In this document: piece after piece, positions 42,361 through 51,959 of the stretch
How the letters are laid out: the number at the start of each line of letters is the position of its first letter
Numbering within the stretch: the stretch's first letter is position 1
Source: Symsagittifera roscoffensis
Lineage: Eukaryota > Xenacoelomorpha > Acoela > Convolutidae
DNA: 64,000 nucleotides
Reading direction: 5' to 3'
Assembly: GCF_963678635.1 (NCBI RefSeq)
Contig: NC_087062.1
Location: 6,438,193 to 6,502,192 of the forward strand
Notes under the pieces: generated by a model
Told to the model about the DNA's origin: nothing
Seen by the model: the letters and a program-made list of their open reading frames with translations, nothing else
Database searches by the model: none
Position numbers and translations under genes: made by a program

Positions 42361-42663
42361 ATGGTCAACTACGTGGTCACTGCTCGTCCACGACAATTGC
42401 CGAGACAACCGAGCATTCCATTCGGGAGCCGACTTAACACGACTTCTCAATCTTCGGACCAAAGTGTCCCGTGCTGTTTCATAGACACAATTGTGGTTTA
42501 CATATTCATTTGTCACATGCGAGGACTCACTTCGGGTCTGAGTTTCCGAGCGAGGCCGAACGCGACGCCGAACCCAATTTGTCCCGTGGCCAATAAGTAC
42601 ACACAAGTGCATGACTCAATTATTGTGCAGTGCACGCCAACTTATATGCTCATTTCGGTTCAG
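42361..42663 (+). CDS. ZP gene exon 1 (start uncertain; ZP-N strand with Cys1)
   Basis: Open from the ATG at 42361 to a good donor (GTTCAG|GTATAA). The end reads NKYTQVHDSIIVQCTPTYML ISVQ, the opening of a ZP-N domain with Cys1. The earlier residues (MVNYVVTARPRQ) lack a signal peptide, though VVYIFICH is hydrophobic. The true exon may start at an internal acceptor such as TTTCATAG|ACAC (42472) with a leader exon unseen upstream. Confidence 0.65.
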
Positions 42664-43167
42664 GTATAAACAGACAGCTCACTGAGATTGTTTTATAACT
42701 CAGAAATGATGACGAGAAAGTTATACAAGATAGTAATCAAAAATTACTGTTAAACTAATTAGAGTTGAATTTGGCATTTCAAATAAGTAAAACAAAGTGA
42801 TCGGCTGTAATTGAATCATTGCCTCAGCTCATAATATTGCATAGTTTTTTTTTTATAAAAGACTCAAGTTATTTCTTACAAAAAACATCTGTAGTGAGCC
42901 CTGAAATTATGTAATACTCACTAATCGAATAGCTAATTTCAACTGTTTTTAATGATTACAGATTTGATATCTTAAAAATAAGTCCTTTCTCGTCATAACT
43001 TTGATTGTAAAAATCACACATAAACCGTATTTTCTCAAAAAAAGCCGCCAAGCTAAAAAAAATCATGAAATTTTTTTAATGAAATAGTTTCATGAATTGA
43101 AAAAATAAATACCTTCGAATAAAAGATTTCTTGAATAAAAAGACGGTTTTCGATAAAAATTAATTGA

Positions 43168-43235
43168 TTTCACTTGCGAGAGCAAGTGACTGGTAATCGG
43201 GAACTAGACTTTTCCCGTAAACAACTTTTCTGACA
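43168..43235 (+). mobile_element. SINE head fragment
   Basis: CACTTGCGAGAGCAAGTGAC followed by ATCGGGAACTAGACTTTTCC and CGTAAACAACTTTTCTGAC, the 5' part of the SINE at 800-1165 without its tRNA-like portion. Confidence 0.6.
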
Positions 43236-43659
43236 AATTTTGCTGACAGCTCAATTCTGCGGACATGCTCATTTTCTTGAAAAATCAAATCAAACTACTT
43301 TGTTTATCTGAGGTAGTCCTTAGTTTGTTCAATTAAATGTATTGAAAAATTGTTGATTTCGGATTTGTGGTTTTCATCCTAATTTCTGTCGGCTGATTTT
43401 CAGTTTTCTTTGAAATGCAATTTGTATTATCTGCTACGCTTTTCAAGCAATTTCTCTCAAAAGCTTGGTTTTTTAATTTTTGATTTCAACGGTCCTAAAA
43501 CTTTAGGCATCATGAAAACGTACGGGATTTGTTTTTTTTTTTTAATTTTTTTTTGAGACGTTTTGACAATTTTGCCCTTTTTTTAAAAAAAAAAACTTCG
43601 CCAATTTTCAAAAAAGTAGATCCAATAACAAACCGCCCACTTCTCTGTATGCCTGCATA

Positions 43660-44960
43660 ATCCACTTGTCTCTTTCTATGTTACCCCACTTTCTAAGGCC
43701 TTCGAAAAATTCGCCTTGGGAGGAATTTTTGACCCATTTATTTGTCGAATTTTCCTCTTTCTTGAAAAGTATCAGCCCAAATTTGAGATTTTGGGTTCAA
43801 TTGCATAAGTGGCTGCGCCAAAAAGTTTTTGCTCAAAAAATTATGGCCCTTAGAAAAGTCAATTTTTTTTGACAGTTTTTTGTAACGTTTCGATTTTTCT
43901 CAATAATTACCCTCTCATGTCTTGGATTTTAGGTTCATTGGATAGAATTGATTGTGGGAAGTTCTCTTGTATAAGCGGCTACGCCCGTATTTTTTTACCG
44001 AAAAGTTATAGTCCTCGGAAAAGTCAATCTTTTGATTTTTTGACTGTTTTTTGAAGTTTTATGACATGTCTTGAGAACAACTTTCCTTAATCAGAAATTT
44101 TGCGTTCAATCGAAAAAACGATTTTTGAAAAATTTTTCTGAATAATCGGCTACGCTCAATTTTTTCGGCACAAATTTTTATAGCCCTCGGAAACGTCAAA
44201 TTTTTGATTTTTTGGTCTTTTTTTTCGAAATTTTTCGAAACTACTCTCACAAACCTCTGATTTTGTGTTTAATTCAAAAAACGGGACGTGGGAAGGTACA
44301 CTGCTTAAGCTGATACCCCTTTATTTTTTTTTCAGGAAAAAAATAACAGTCATTGGAACTTTATAGGCATGAACTTTTGGTAGTTTTTTTTGAAAAATTT
44401 GACCGTTTTTGTAAAATTTTTGACCGTTTTTCTCAAAAAGCTACGCTGTCAATTTTCAGAATAATGGTTTCATCGAAAAAACAAATTGAGTTTTTTCGCT
44501 GCATACGCCGGTGCGCCCTGTTTTATGTAGAAAAAAAATATATTAATTTCGGAAAGGGCTAAAGTTGGTCATTTTCATTTTCTGTATTCTTTTTGATTTT
44601 TCATAAAAAATTATCCTGCCAATTGTGAGATAAAGGATTCAATCGGGTTTTTTTTTCGCCGAAACGTCAATTCCCCAGTTGTTACAAGAAATCATGTCAT
44701 GTCCTTGAAAACGTTCACATTCACAAGTTCTTACCGTTTTCCAAACTTTTCCAAATTTTAGTTTCACTTTTCTTAAAATTTACCCTGTCAAATCTGATAC
44801 TTAGAGTTAAATCGAAAAAAAAAGTTATGGAAATCTTGCCATTATAAGTAACTTGGCTGTCACAAATTCAATCAAAAGAAATTTTCGTGGGAATTTCCAC
44901 TACCCTGCCCATTTTCCTTTTGAGTTCATTTGTTAGAACGGGTAATAGGTATCTCCCCTA
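43660..44960. repeat. Diverged satellite, about 180-200 bp period
   Basis: Successive blocks repeat the order: TTTGAGATTTTGGGTTCAAT (or GGATTTTAGGTTCATTGG, GAAATTTTGCGTTCAATCG, TGATTTTGTGTTTAATTC), then a GGCTACGCCCGT-like motif, then TTATAGTCCTCGGAAAAGTC, then TTTTTGACTGTTTTT. I count about five to six heavily diverged copies. It is probably an old tandem satellite. Confidence 0.6.
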
Positions 44961-45592
44961 CACCAGCAAATAATCACTTATTTTAGTCAAAAAACGACAA
45001 AGATTTTGGATTTTTGAAATTTTCGAAAATTATGCATTTCATCCTGTGTCAATTAAAGCACGTTGTAAAAAATATCAAACGGGTACTTCAAGTTTTAGCT
45101 GCGCCCCAAGTGTTAACTAAAATTTATGAATTGTTTTTCGGTTATATGGGCTGGGCTTATGTTTCATCGGTTTAGTCAAACCTAATTTGCGTAGCTTCAA
45201 GGGCGAGTTTCAAAATGCCTTTGACCTTTTCAGGAGGGATGGGTCTTAACAGCTTGGACTTCAAAGTTTTTTTAGCTTGAAATGTTTTGTGCCTACTTAA
45301 TGAAGGTGTTATGCCTTAGCTGACGCTTGTTCATTTTTTCTTAATGCTTTTAAGGACTTTTGTTGAAGATCATTCATTCAAGCCAATGATATGAAATTTT
45401 TGTAGATGTAGTTTTTTCAATTAATTTTTGCAGCTTAACTTTTCAAAAAATAATGACTTGCTTCTTTTTTTTCTATCAATATCTTGTAATGCAGCGTTCT
45501 ACTTGTATTGTAAGTGTTGCGAAGCTCCGCTTTGCTTCTGTGCTAAATACGCGACTTTTACCCGACTTTTATTTGTGAAAATTCGGTAATAG

Positions 45593-45708
45593 ACGGGACT
45601 GACTCTGCCTGGGGAACTTGTGCATCTGAATGACAGAAGATGTATTCTGCGAGTGAACTCAACTCACTTCCACATCTTGTTCCCCTACGACCACTGCCAC
45701 ACCACCAG
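45593..45708 (+). CDS. ZP gene exon 2 (ZP-N, Cys2 and Cys3)
   Basis: Encodes TGLTLPGELVHLNDRRCILR VNSTHFHILFPYDHCHTT. This is the ZP-N pattern l.L.d..C.......t.f.f.i....C.T, with an N-glycosylation sequon (NST). The acceptor is TCGGTAATAG, phase 0. The best in-frame join to exon 3 uses a GC donor (ACCACCAG|GCACCA), ending in phase 2. Confidence 0.85.
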
Positions 45709-45729
45709 GCACCATTGTTCACACACCAT

Positions 45730-46200
45730 TCATGGATATGTTACTTAAAGATAGAGACCATACATTCCATTCATGAATATGTTACTTAAAGAGAGAGACC
45801 ATACATTCCATTCATGAATATGTTACTTAAAGAGAGAGACCATACATTCCATTCATGGATATGTTACTTAAAGAGAGAGACCATACATAGGGACATACAA
45901 TGTGAACAGTACATATACCATTCATGGATATGTTACTTAAAGAGAGAGACCATACATAGGGACATACAATGTGAACAGTACATATACCATTCATGGATAT
46001 GTTACTTAAAGAGAGAGACCATACATGGGGACATACAATGTGAACAGTACATATACCATTCATGGATATGTTACTTGAAGAGAGAGACCATACATAGGGA
46101 CATACAACGTGAACAGTACATATACCATTCATGGATATGTTACTTAAAGAGAGAGACCATACATAGGGACATACAACGTGAACAGACTTTCATCAAAACC
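45730..46200 (+). repeat. 69-bp minisatellite abutting ZP exon 2
   Basis: The unit is built from CCATTCATGGATATGTTACT, TAAAGAGAGAGACCATACAT and AGGGACATACAATGTGAACA GTACATATA. There are five full units after two or three shorter 43-45-bp units. Because 69 is a multiple of three, both strands stay open over 100-135 codons, which explains the apparent repetitive open frames. The first unit overlaps sequence immediately following ZP exon 2. Confidence 0.95.
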
Positions 46201-46340
46201 TATCCCACTTCGCACATATAGGCGGCTCTTAACTACTGATACAAGCAAGGCTGAGCTCTTCTCCAATAACTCCCCGCCCCACCCCTCATACACACCTCTG
46301 TTTTTGTTCCGGCCATTTGTATTTCAATTTTTTATTATTA

Positions 46341-46750
46341 TTCCGACTTTCGATACGAAAGTAACGGAATACTTGTGCTCGGGGTGTCTTTTTTTATTCA
46401 GACAAATTACGACTTTTTAACTAGCCATTTTTTACAGAATTTTTTAAATATCATTCAAAAGGTATTGTTGTCCTGAGCTTAAATTTGAAAAGATATTTCA
46501 CCTGTGATCATTTTTCGTAAAGTTATGGGGGTTTAAAGATTGCTATTTTGGCCATTTTTGACCAATGTGGGACAATTAACGCGCGATATAATTCGCGCTA
46601 TTAACGCGTAAGCGAGATTTAATCTGTCTTAAAAATTGTTCCAAGTTGGTTGAAACAAGCTTATTTGCCATAATTGATTTGTTACAAGGAGTGAAATCTA
46701 TTCTTTTGTAATTTATATGGCGTGTGTGGGGATGATTTTCTCAAAAAATC
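46341..46750. repeat. Dispersed 550-bp element, truncated copy C
   Basis: Starts ATTCCGACTTTCGATACGAA and runs through ACGCGCGATATAATTCGCGC and ATATGGCGTGTGTGGGGATG. It stops before the ATACGAGCAGTCTTGTT end found in copies A and B. Confidence 0.65.
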
Positions 46751-47801
46751 AGGTACCAGAAAAATATCATCAGAAAACTTTACTTTAAAGCCCTTTCAGT
46801 GACACAAAACTTTAAAGCCCTTTCAGTCGTGATTCGAACGACAGTAAAATTTTTGAAAAATTAATCCCAGTATCGAGAATACAGGTTTAAATTTTTTTAT
46901 TTTTAGTCTAAATGCGAGCGAATGAAGCGAGCGAGTAACGTTTATTTTAGCAGCGTTTGGCTTGCAATAGCTAATTGATGCTTAATTTAAGCAATTAAAA
47001 CTTAGATTGATTCTAAAAAAAGGCATTTTTTGGAGCGCCATTTTGGGAATGAAAAACTTTTTTTTTTCAATTTTTTTTGTTTTTCTTGTCATTTTCTTAC
47101 AAAAACTGTTGTCCCATTTGCCTGTTTTACTATGACTGTGGAATTTGCCTGAGTTCTAGTTTTTCGTTCCGATCCTTTTGTCACATCATACAGAAAGACG
47201 ACAGTAATTTGAAAAAAAATTTTATGTGTATTTTTAAGACTATGGTCGGAACATTCTGTGCTAATATCTTGTTTATTTTTCATTTCGTTCAAATGTGGCA
47301 TAAAATTTACCAACATTTTGCTCTCATTAGCAATCTTGTAAAAATAATAATTACACCGAAAAATTGAATTTTTCATCTGGCTGAAGGGATCCGTGGAAGA
47401 GGCCATGGACTGTTTAAATTATCATATTTTTTGCGCTTCATCTCACTGTAATAAACCGCTGCTAAATCTTTTATCAAGAATTACATATAGTTTAGCAGTT
47501 AGCAGTTCTTTTGAGCTAAAAATGCTGCTTCACGAACGAGTACAGTTTAGATAAGCCTCGAACCGCCAACCTTTCTATCGAAAAGGCAGATTTTTTTGGA
47601 AACTTTTTCTTGCATCTATGGAAAGGCTCAAAACTAGGTTCTCAGATGCAACAAAAAAAAAACATTTTTCACTTTAAGTTTTATATATTTGAAAATTTTT
47701 CTTGGTTCTCCGGCTAAAATCATAGATCTGCTCCTTAAATGTATGGTGTTGTCATGTTTTGTGAATAACGGTGCCTGATGCCATACTTCTACTGAAAATA
47801 G

Positions 47802-47893
47802 GACCATCCACTCTGCCACTGAAGTGACTTTCGAGCAGACTGTCCAGGTGTTCCCACCTGTGTTCCCCGGGGCACAATCATCCAACTTTGCAG
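47802..47893 (+). CDS. ZP gene exon 3 (ZP-N)
   Basis: Encodes (R)TIHSATEVTFEQTVQVFPPV FPGAQSSNFA. The acceptor is CTGAAAATAG and the donor GCAG|GTGCCA, ending in phase 1. An internal CAG|GTGTTC at 47845 is an alternative donor. The segment corresponds to the ZP-N stretch between Cys3 and Cys4. Confidence 0.75.
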
Positions 47894-48308
47894 GTGCCAC
47901 TTTTATCATCAACTTCTATCATAACGCAAAATTATTTTACAAAAATTATTAAATTTTTCTTGACACTGAGACAACTTTTTGATTTTTTTGAAGTAGTAAT
48001 TACGACAATAGATCTTTAATATAATACAATGCTTGACCCTTTAAGAGCTTTTCTTGGGAAACCGAAAAAAATTTTGGCTAGTCAATTGTTTTTAATCCAT
48101 ACTTATTAGCTTATCCAAAATATTAATCAAAAGAGCCATTAGAAAAGTCTTCAATAAGAGTCTTAAAAAAACTTAGAAAAAAAACAATGATTTGGCTGCA
48201 TAGTCAATATTTTTGATGATTTTTTGTGAGCAACTATTTGGTCAACTATTTTTTTAAAAAATAGTTGATGTGGGCAACTATTTTTTTAATAAACAATTGA
48301 AATTTCAG

Positions 48309-48513
48309 CCCATGTTAGATGCACTTTGTCCATACATGGTCTGACCATGAAGGGTCTTGATGACCTTCAGATGTATTCGGTGGACGCTTACGCCACTGGT
48401 CACCTCAACTTCGAACTCACACTCTTCAAAGACTCCGACTTCCGAGTTCCTCAGCCATTCGGGGCACCACTCATTGTCAAGAAAGGATTTCTTATTCAAA
48501 CAGGGAATCCCTA
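48309..48513 (+). CDS. ZP gene exon 4 (Cys4 and ZP-C start)
   Basis: Encodes (A)HVRCTLSIHGLTMKGL and GHLNFELTLFKDSDFRVPQP. It holds Cys4 and then the ZP-C opening g.l.f.l.lykd..f. It ends APLIVKKGFLIQTGNP(Y). The acceptor is TGAAATTTCAG. The donor inferred from phase is CCCTA|GTTTTT, which is weak; reading on would meet TAG directly. Confidence 0.8.
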
Positions 48514-48887
48514 GTTTTTGAGATGAAAAATATGTCAGCCAATCAGAACTCAGTGTTCAAAAACCGATAAAATTATGTGTAAAAATCAGAACAGCGTTTA
48601 ACAGTGTAAAACGTTGATAAAAACGTAAGTTAGGGCCTTTGGGCGAGGGCAGTGTCTCTTTCAAACAATTTTTGTTGATGTTCCAACAATAATTATATTG
48701 AGTTAGAGCAGTTCAAAACAATACGCTAGCTTTTTAGCAGAAAGTTCTATTCCCACAAAATAGAAGGAACTTTTTAGGTTGAAAATCATTCAAAATCATG
48801 TACACTCTTAAATGATTTTGGTTGATTTTCAACTTAAAAATTTTCTTTTTTATTTAAAAAATCTTGAAATCCTATCTTGTATATCAG

Positions 48888-49020
48888 TTCCACGAGTCAG
48901 ACTGTGTTCATATCTGCCAAGTTGATTTCGACTGTCTACAATTCGAAGATAGTCCTCGAGAGCTGTTGGACTACCAAGACAAACAGCAACAGAGACCTCG
49001 ACAGATATTACCTACTCCAG
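48888..49020 (+). CDS. ZP gene exon 5 (ZP-C, Cys5)
   Basis: Encodes (Y)STSQTVFISAKLISTVYNSK and IVLESCWTTKTNSNRDLDRY YLLQ. LESCWTT is the canonical ZP-C l..esCwatp motif. Of the three frames, only this one is ZP-like. The acceptor is TTGTATATCAG. The best phase-0 donor is CTCCAG|GCACCA (GC type). The nearby ACA|GTTTTT gives the wrong phase. Confidence 0.8.
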
Positions 49021-49089
49021 GCACCAAACGAACAGTTTTTTTTCTGAAATTTTCGTTAAAAAAACCATTTTCAGCAGTTTGAAATCATT

Positions 49090-49179
49090 CAAGTACATCC
49101 AACATTTTGTAGAAAAAAAATCCGAAAAAAAACATGATGTTTTTTTCGGGTTTTTTTTCTACAAAATGTTGGATGTACT
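49090..49179. repeat. Near-perfect palindrome, 44-45-nt arms
   Basis: AAGTACATCCAACATTTTGT starts the left arm and ACAAAATGTTGGATGTACTT ends the right. The arms pair with a single bulge and one G:T wobble around a 1-nt centre. It lies between ZP exons 5 and 6. It is followed at once by a second small inverted repeat (CCCCCTTTCAAGAAAGGGGG). Confidence 0.9.
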
Positions 49180-49585
49180 TAAAAAACCCCCTCCCCCTTT
49201 CAAGAAAGGGGGAGAAATTGTTAAGTTGATTAAGTTAGTCAAATTTTTGACCAATCAGAAAACGGCAAAATTAGAGTTCTCAATGAAAAGCTATAGTGCT
49301 AATTTACTGTATTTATTTATAGCGGTGAAGACTATTTAGTAGATGCTGTAGATTAAAAAATATTTTATCTAAATTCTGTGGGCATGTATTTTTAAGTTTT
49401 TCTCTCAAGATTCAACAAAACTTGTGCTAATGTGAGGATAGAAAGAAGCCAAACTATTTTGCGCTTCTGCTTCGAATAAGCTTGAAATCATGACTCTGCT
49501 AGCTAAAAAAAACAATTAACATCATGTGTGTTTTCTCGGAAATTTAAACTGGAATTAAATATTTTTGATGCCTGGTTTTTTGGAG

Positions 49586-50101
49586 AAACGAGCTCCTCTT
49601 GATTCGACCTTTCATGTACTCGAGAATATTTCAAAAAACAACGAAATCTTCTTCCAATTCGAGTCGTTTCGTTTCGTCGACGAGAGCCGAACTTCTCTTA
49701 TATACGTACATTGTGACATCATAATTTGTTCAACTCATGAGCCGAGTTTTCAGCAGTGTATTAATGATTCGTGGCACGAAAGCGAACCGAAAAAGGAAGT
49801 TCCGAATATGAAAAGAAATGTGGAACCGAGTTCTCATCAAAAGAACGATGTTCTAGATTATATAAGGAAGCGAAATATTTTTAAACTTTCTGCTCAAACT
49901 CCAATTCTGAAACTGAAATCTAAGTCCAAAAACTATCAATCTTTATCGAGGATTCCTAGAAATACTTTCGATGTAGTTTTAGGCAGTTCTAGAGCTAATT
50001 GTGTTTTCAATCCTCATTTTTCAATTCCTCTTTTTTTGATTTCTTTTTATGTCAATTGTGTTTCTGCTTATAATTTGAATACTTGTATTTTGTTCAATTA
50101 A
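49586..50101 (+). CDS. ZP gene exon 6 (ZP-C end, linker, C-terminus)
   Basis: Encodes KRAPLDSTFHVLENISKNNE, then IFFQFESFRFVDESRTSLIY VHCDIIICSTHEPSFQQC. This is the ZP-C ending rF.F.aFrF......vylhC.v..C....C with Cys6-8. The tail is Lys/Ser-rich with a dibasic RKR site and ends in a hydrophobic run (FSIPLFLISFYVNCVSA). It stops at TAA 50099-50101. The acceptor is TTTTTTGGAG, a little weak. An ATTAAA near 50235 could serve for polyadenylation. Confidence 0.85.
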   Translation, partial: KRAPLDSTFHVLENISKNNEIFFQFESFRFVDESRTSLIYVHCDIIICSTHEPSFQQCINDSWHESEPKKEVPNMKRNVEPSSHQKNDVLDYIRKRNIFKLSAQTPILKLKSKSKNYQSLSRIPRNTFDVVLGSSRANCVFNPHFSIPLFLISFYVNCVSAYNLNTCILFN

Positions 50102-50360
50102 TTCTTTTCTCTTAAGTTCAGTGTTTTCCAGTTCAATTAATATCTCGGGCTATTTGTCTAAGAAATTTTCCAACCGGAATCATTTCACATATAAAGTATC
50201 AGATACCATAGCAAAATCATACCATAATTCGGAAATTAAACCTCATCGAGTGATTTTATAATTACGCCCAAAATCTCACTCAAATATTTAATAATACACT
50301 GAAGTACTTCATAATATCAAATCTGAAGTGTGTATATTTCATATTTTTGGGTAATTTCAG

Positions 50361-50598
50361 TGAAAGCGCCAAACTCTGATTCCACGTGGGCGAAGGGTGC
50401 CAAACGACAGATGGCCAACTTGGAGCGATTCAAAGAGGAACTTCTTCGATTCGAACAGGAGCCGATGAAGAAAGCGACACTGGAGATGGTGGAACCCCTC
50501 GTGAACAAACCCAGTTTCACGCCTGACCAGATGACGATGCGGGCCAATGACAACAAAGCGGCCGGAGATCTGGCTCAATGGGTTCTCAATGTCATACA
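50361..50598 (+). CDS. Dynein heavy chain exon 41 (microtubule-binding domain)
   Basis: Encodes (L)KAPNSDSTWAKGAKRQMANL, ERFKEELLRFEQEPMKKATL and FTPDQMTMRANDNKAAGDLA QWVLNVIQ. This matches the binding-domain pattern W..ak..l.d..f...L..yd...i......l.......f.pe.....n.aa..l..WV..v. The tip of the stalk therefore looks folded and kept. The acceptor is GGTAATTTCAG and the donor GTTAGT, ending in phase 2. Confidence 0.94.
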
Positions 50599-51047
50599 GT
50601 TAGTGTAAAGTACAACATTTAAATTGCTAAAATTCATAATATTAAGATTTAAACTTGAAGGTGATTTTTTTCCGCGAACATTTATCAACACAAACCAAAA
50701 AGTTAGTTTTTTGGTTGAAATTTGAATGCATCAACCATTGGGAAGGAACTAAGGTTTCTAGCGTATTTTTGCCCCGCGCAAAATTAGGTGAAACAAAGAC
50801 GTGCGGGACTGAGTGATATTTAATCATCGAGCCCTTTCATTCGTGATTCAATCAATGTATGAATCTTTGGAAAAACTCTTTCTCGAAAAAAAATTGGTTC
50901 CTGTTTTTGGTTTTGTGACAGTTTACAGCTATGTAATTTGGAAAAAAAATCGCAAAATATTCAGTGAAAAACATGGAAACATTTGGTTTGCAAGGACTTC
51001 TGTCTTTTTTGCGAGTTGCGGTATTATGGTGTCTCTCTTCTGTCTAG
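50599..51047. other. Intron 41
   Basis: AT-rich intron of 449 bp with no recognised repeat or gene. Confidence 0.55.
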
Positions 51048-51261
51048 GTTCAACAAACTGAAGTACGAGAAGGTGCGACCCCTGAAGGAGAAGGTGGACT
51101 TGACGGGGGAGGAGTTGCGAGAGGCAGAGGGGAAGATGGTCAGTCTGGAGAGCAGGAGGGGCGAATTGGAACAGAGGTTGAGGGAACTGGCCAAGAACTA
51201 TGAAAAGGCTACGGTGGATAAAAACAACCAGCAAGAAGCAACTGTCAACATGGACCAACAG
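51048..51261 (+). CDS. Dynein heavy chain exon 42 (stalk coiled coil 2)
   Basis: Encodes (Q)FNKLKYEKVRPLKEKVDL TGEELREAEGKMVSLESRRG and on to NMDQQ, a continuous charged helix. It has the family motif y..v...v.Pk...l..a...l......l, and is the descending arm of the stalk. The acceptor is TCTGTCTAG and the donor GTAACG, in phase 0. Confidence 0.94.
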
Positions 51262-51567
51262 GTAACGGCTCTATCTGATTATAGCCCCAAATCCATCTTT
51301 CCCAGTAACTTAAAACCAATGAACCCCACCCCCTCCCCCCCCTCCCCAGCCTAGCCAAACAATTGACGCCACCACCGAAGTTTATTTTGCTGTTATGATA
51401 GGGGCTATAATTTGGTGGGTGCTCTTTAATGGGAAAGATTCCTTGAAGTCGTATAAAAATGGCTGGCTTGACTGTTATCGGGTGGGGTCTCAATAATTGT
51501 TTTGCACAATTAAGTAACCACCAAAGTTACGTTGCAAGGGTATGTCCCGTCGTTCATTTTATTCCAG

Positions 51568-51814
51568 GTTGACGAAGCTACCCAGTTTGGCCTAGTGATG
51601 ATGCACCAAGTAGACGTATGCCAGAGTATCCAGAGTGCATTCGAGGAGCGACAAGCCACTGTTTGTGGGAGCATTGCTCTCTGTGCTGCTTTTGCAGCCT
51701 ACTTGGGACCCTATGGCTTCAACTTCAGGGCCTCGATGATGTTGGAACACTGGCCCAACTGCCTCACCCAGAGAGGGATTCCAGTCCAGTTCGACGTCAT
51801 CGATCCCCTTAATG
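51568..51814 (+). CDS. Dynein heavy chain exon 43 (AAA5)
   Basis: Encodes VDEATQFGLVMMHQVDVCQS, FEERQATVCGSIALCAAFAA YLGPYGFNFR. It follows the AAA5 block l...l..e...W......l......l.GD.lla.afisY.GpF....R. The hallmark GD is CGS here. The acceptor is TTTTATTCCAG and the donor AATG|GTTATT, ending in phase 1. Confidence 0.92.
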
Positions 51815-51864
51815 GTTATTAATTGTCTGATGAAGTTCCTATTGTTTTGAGTGGTTCCCAAGCT

Positions 51865-51945
51865 TATCACCCCGCGTTTTTAACCCCCTTTTTTAACCCC
51901 TCTCATATAACCCCAGAATTAAATAACCCCACTACAATTTAACCC
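51865..51945. repeat. Irregular TAACCCC repeats
   Basis: Six or so copies of (TT)TAACCCC or ATAACCCC separated by 3-12 bp lie between 51865 and 51945, right after exon 43. They are not regular enough for a telomere-type array. Confidence 0.6.
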
Positions 51946-51959
51946 CGTTTTAATACCAA

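Larger units (their letters stand above)
42664..45592. other. ZP gene intron 1 (2.9 kb)
   Basis: Contains a SINE head fragment (43168-43235), then a long diverged tandem satellite (43660-44960). No other exon was recognised. Confidence 0.6.
45709..47801. other. ZP gene intron 2 (2.1 kb)
   Basis: The 69-bp minisatellite starts almost at its 5' border. It is followed by a truncated 550-bp family copy (46341-46750) and repeat debris with a GGTCGGAACATTCTGTGC end near 47243. Confidence 0.65.
42361..50101 (+). other. Nested gene: zona pellucida (ZP) domain protein, six exons
   Basis: Exons 42361-42663, 45593-45708, 47802-47893, 48309-48513, 48888-49020 and 49586-50101 join in frame. They encode a ZP module with eight cysteines in canonical order: VQC, RRC, DHC, VRC, ESC, VHC, IIC, QQC. 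ZP-N (exons 1-4) has VHLNDRRC; ZP-C has LESCWTT and FRFVDE..IYVHCDIIIC. Family knowledge: ZP proteins polymerise into extracellular matrices such as egg coats. After the ZP domain come a basic linker (IRKRN, KLKSKSK) and a hydrophobic tail (IPLFLISFYVNCVSA) that could anchor the precursor. Oddities: two donors look like GC (CAG|GCACCA twice) and one is TA|GTTTTT, and the 5' end is uncertain. The gene lies wholly within a dynein intron on the same strand. Confidence 0.85.
41552..50360 (+). other. Intron 40 (8.8 kb), host of a nested ZP-domain gene
   Basis: The largest intron in the window splits the microtubule-binding domain. The flanking exons are joined by phase 1 (C + TG = Leu). Inside lie six exons of a zona pellucida-domain gene on the same strand, a long diverged satellite (43660-44960), a 69-bp minisatellite (45730-46200), a copy of the 550-bp family (46341-46750) and a near-perfect palindrome (49090-49179). 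Confidence 0.85.

Noticed and set aside
42292-42612. Antisense 106-codon frame opposite ZP exon 1
   Set aside because: The plus-strand frame gives ZP-N sequence with Cys1 and a good donor. The minus frame has no recognisable domain and is a shadow.
45814-46221. 135-codon frame with 23-residue repeats (HSWICYLKRETIHRD) and its antisense counterpart
   Set aside because: Product of the 69-bp minisatellite lying in an intron; no codon bias and no unique sequence.
51865-51945. Interstitial telomere from TAACCCC motifs
   Set aside because: Spacing is irregular (3-12 bp between motifs) and the unit changes, so it is not a head-to-tail telomeric array.
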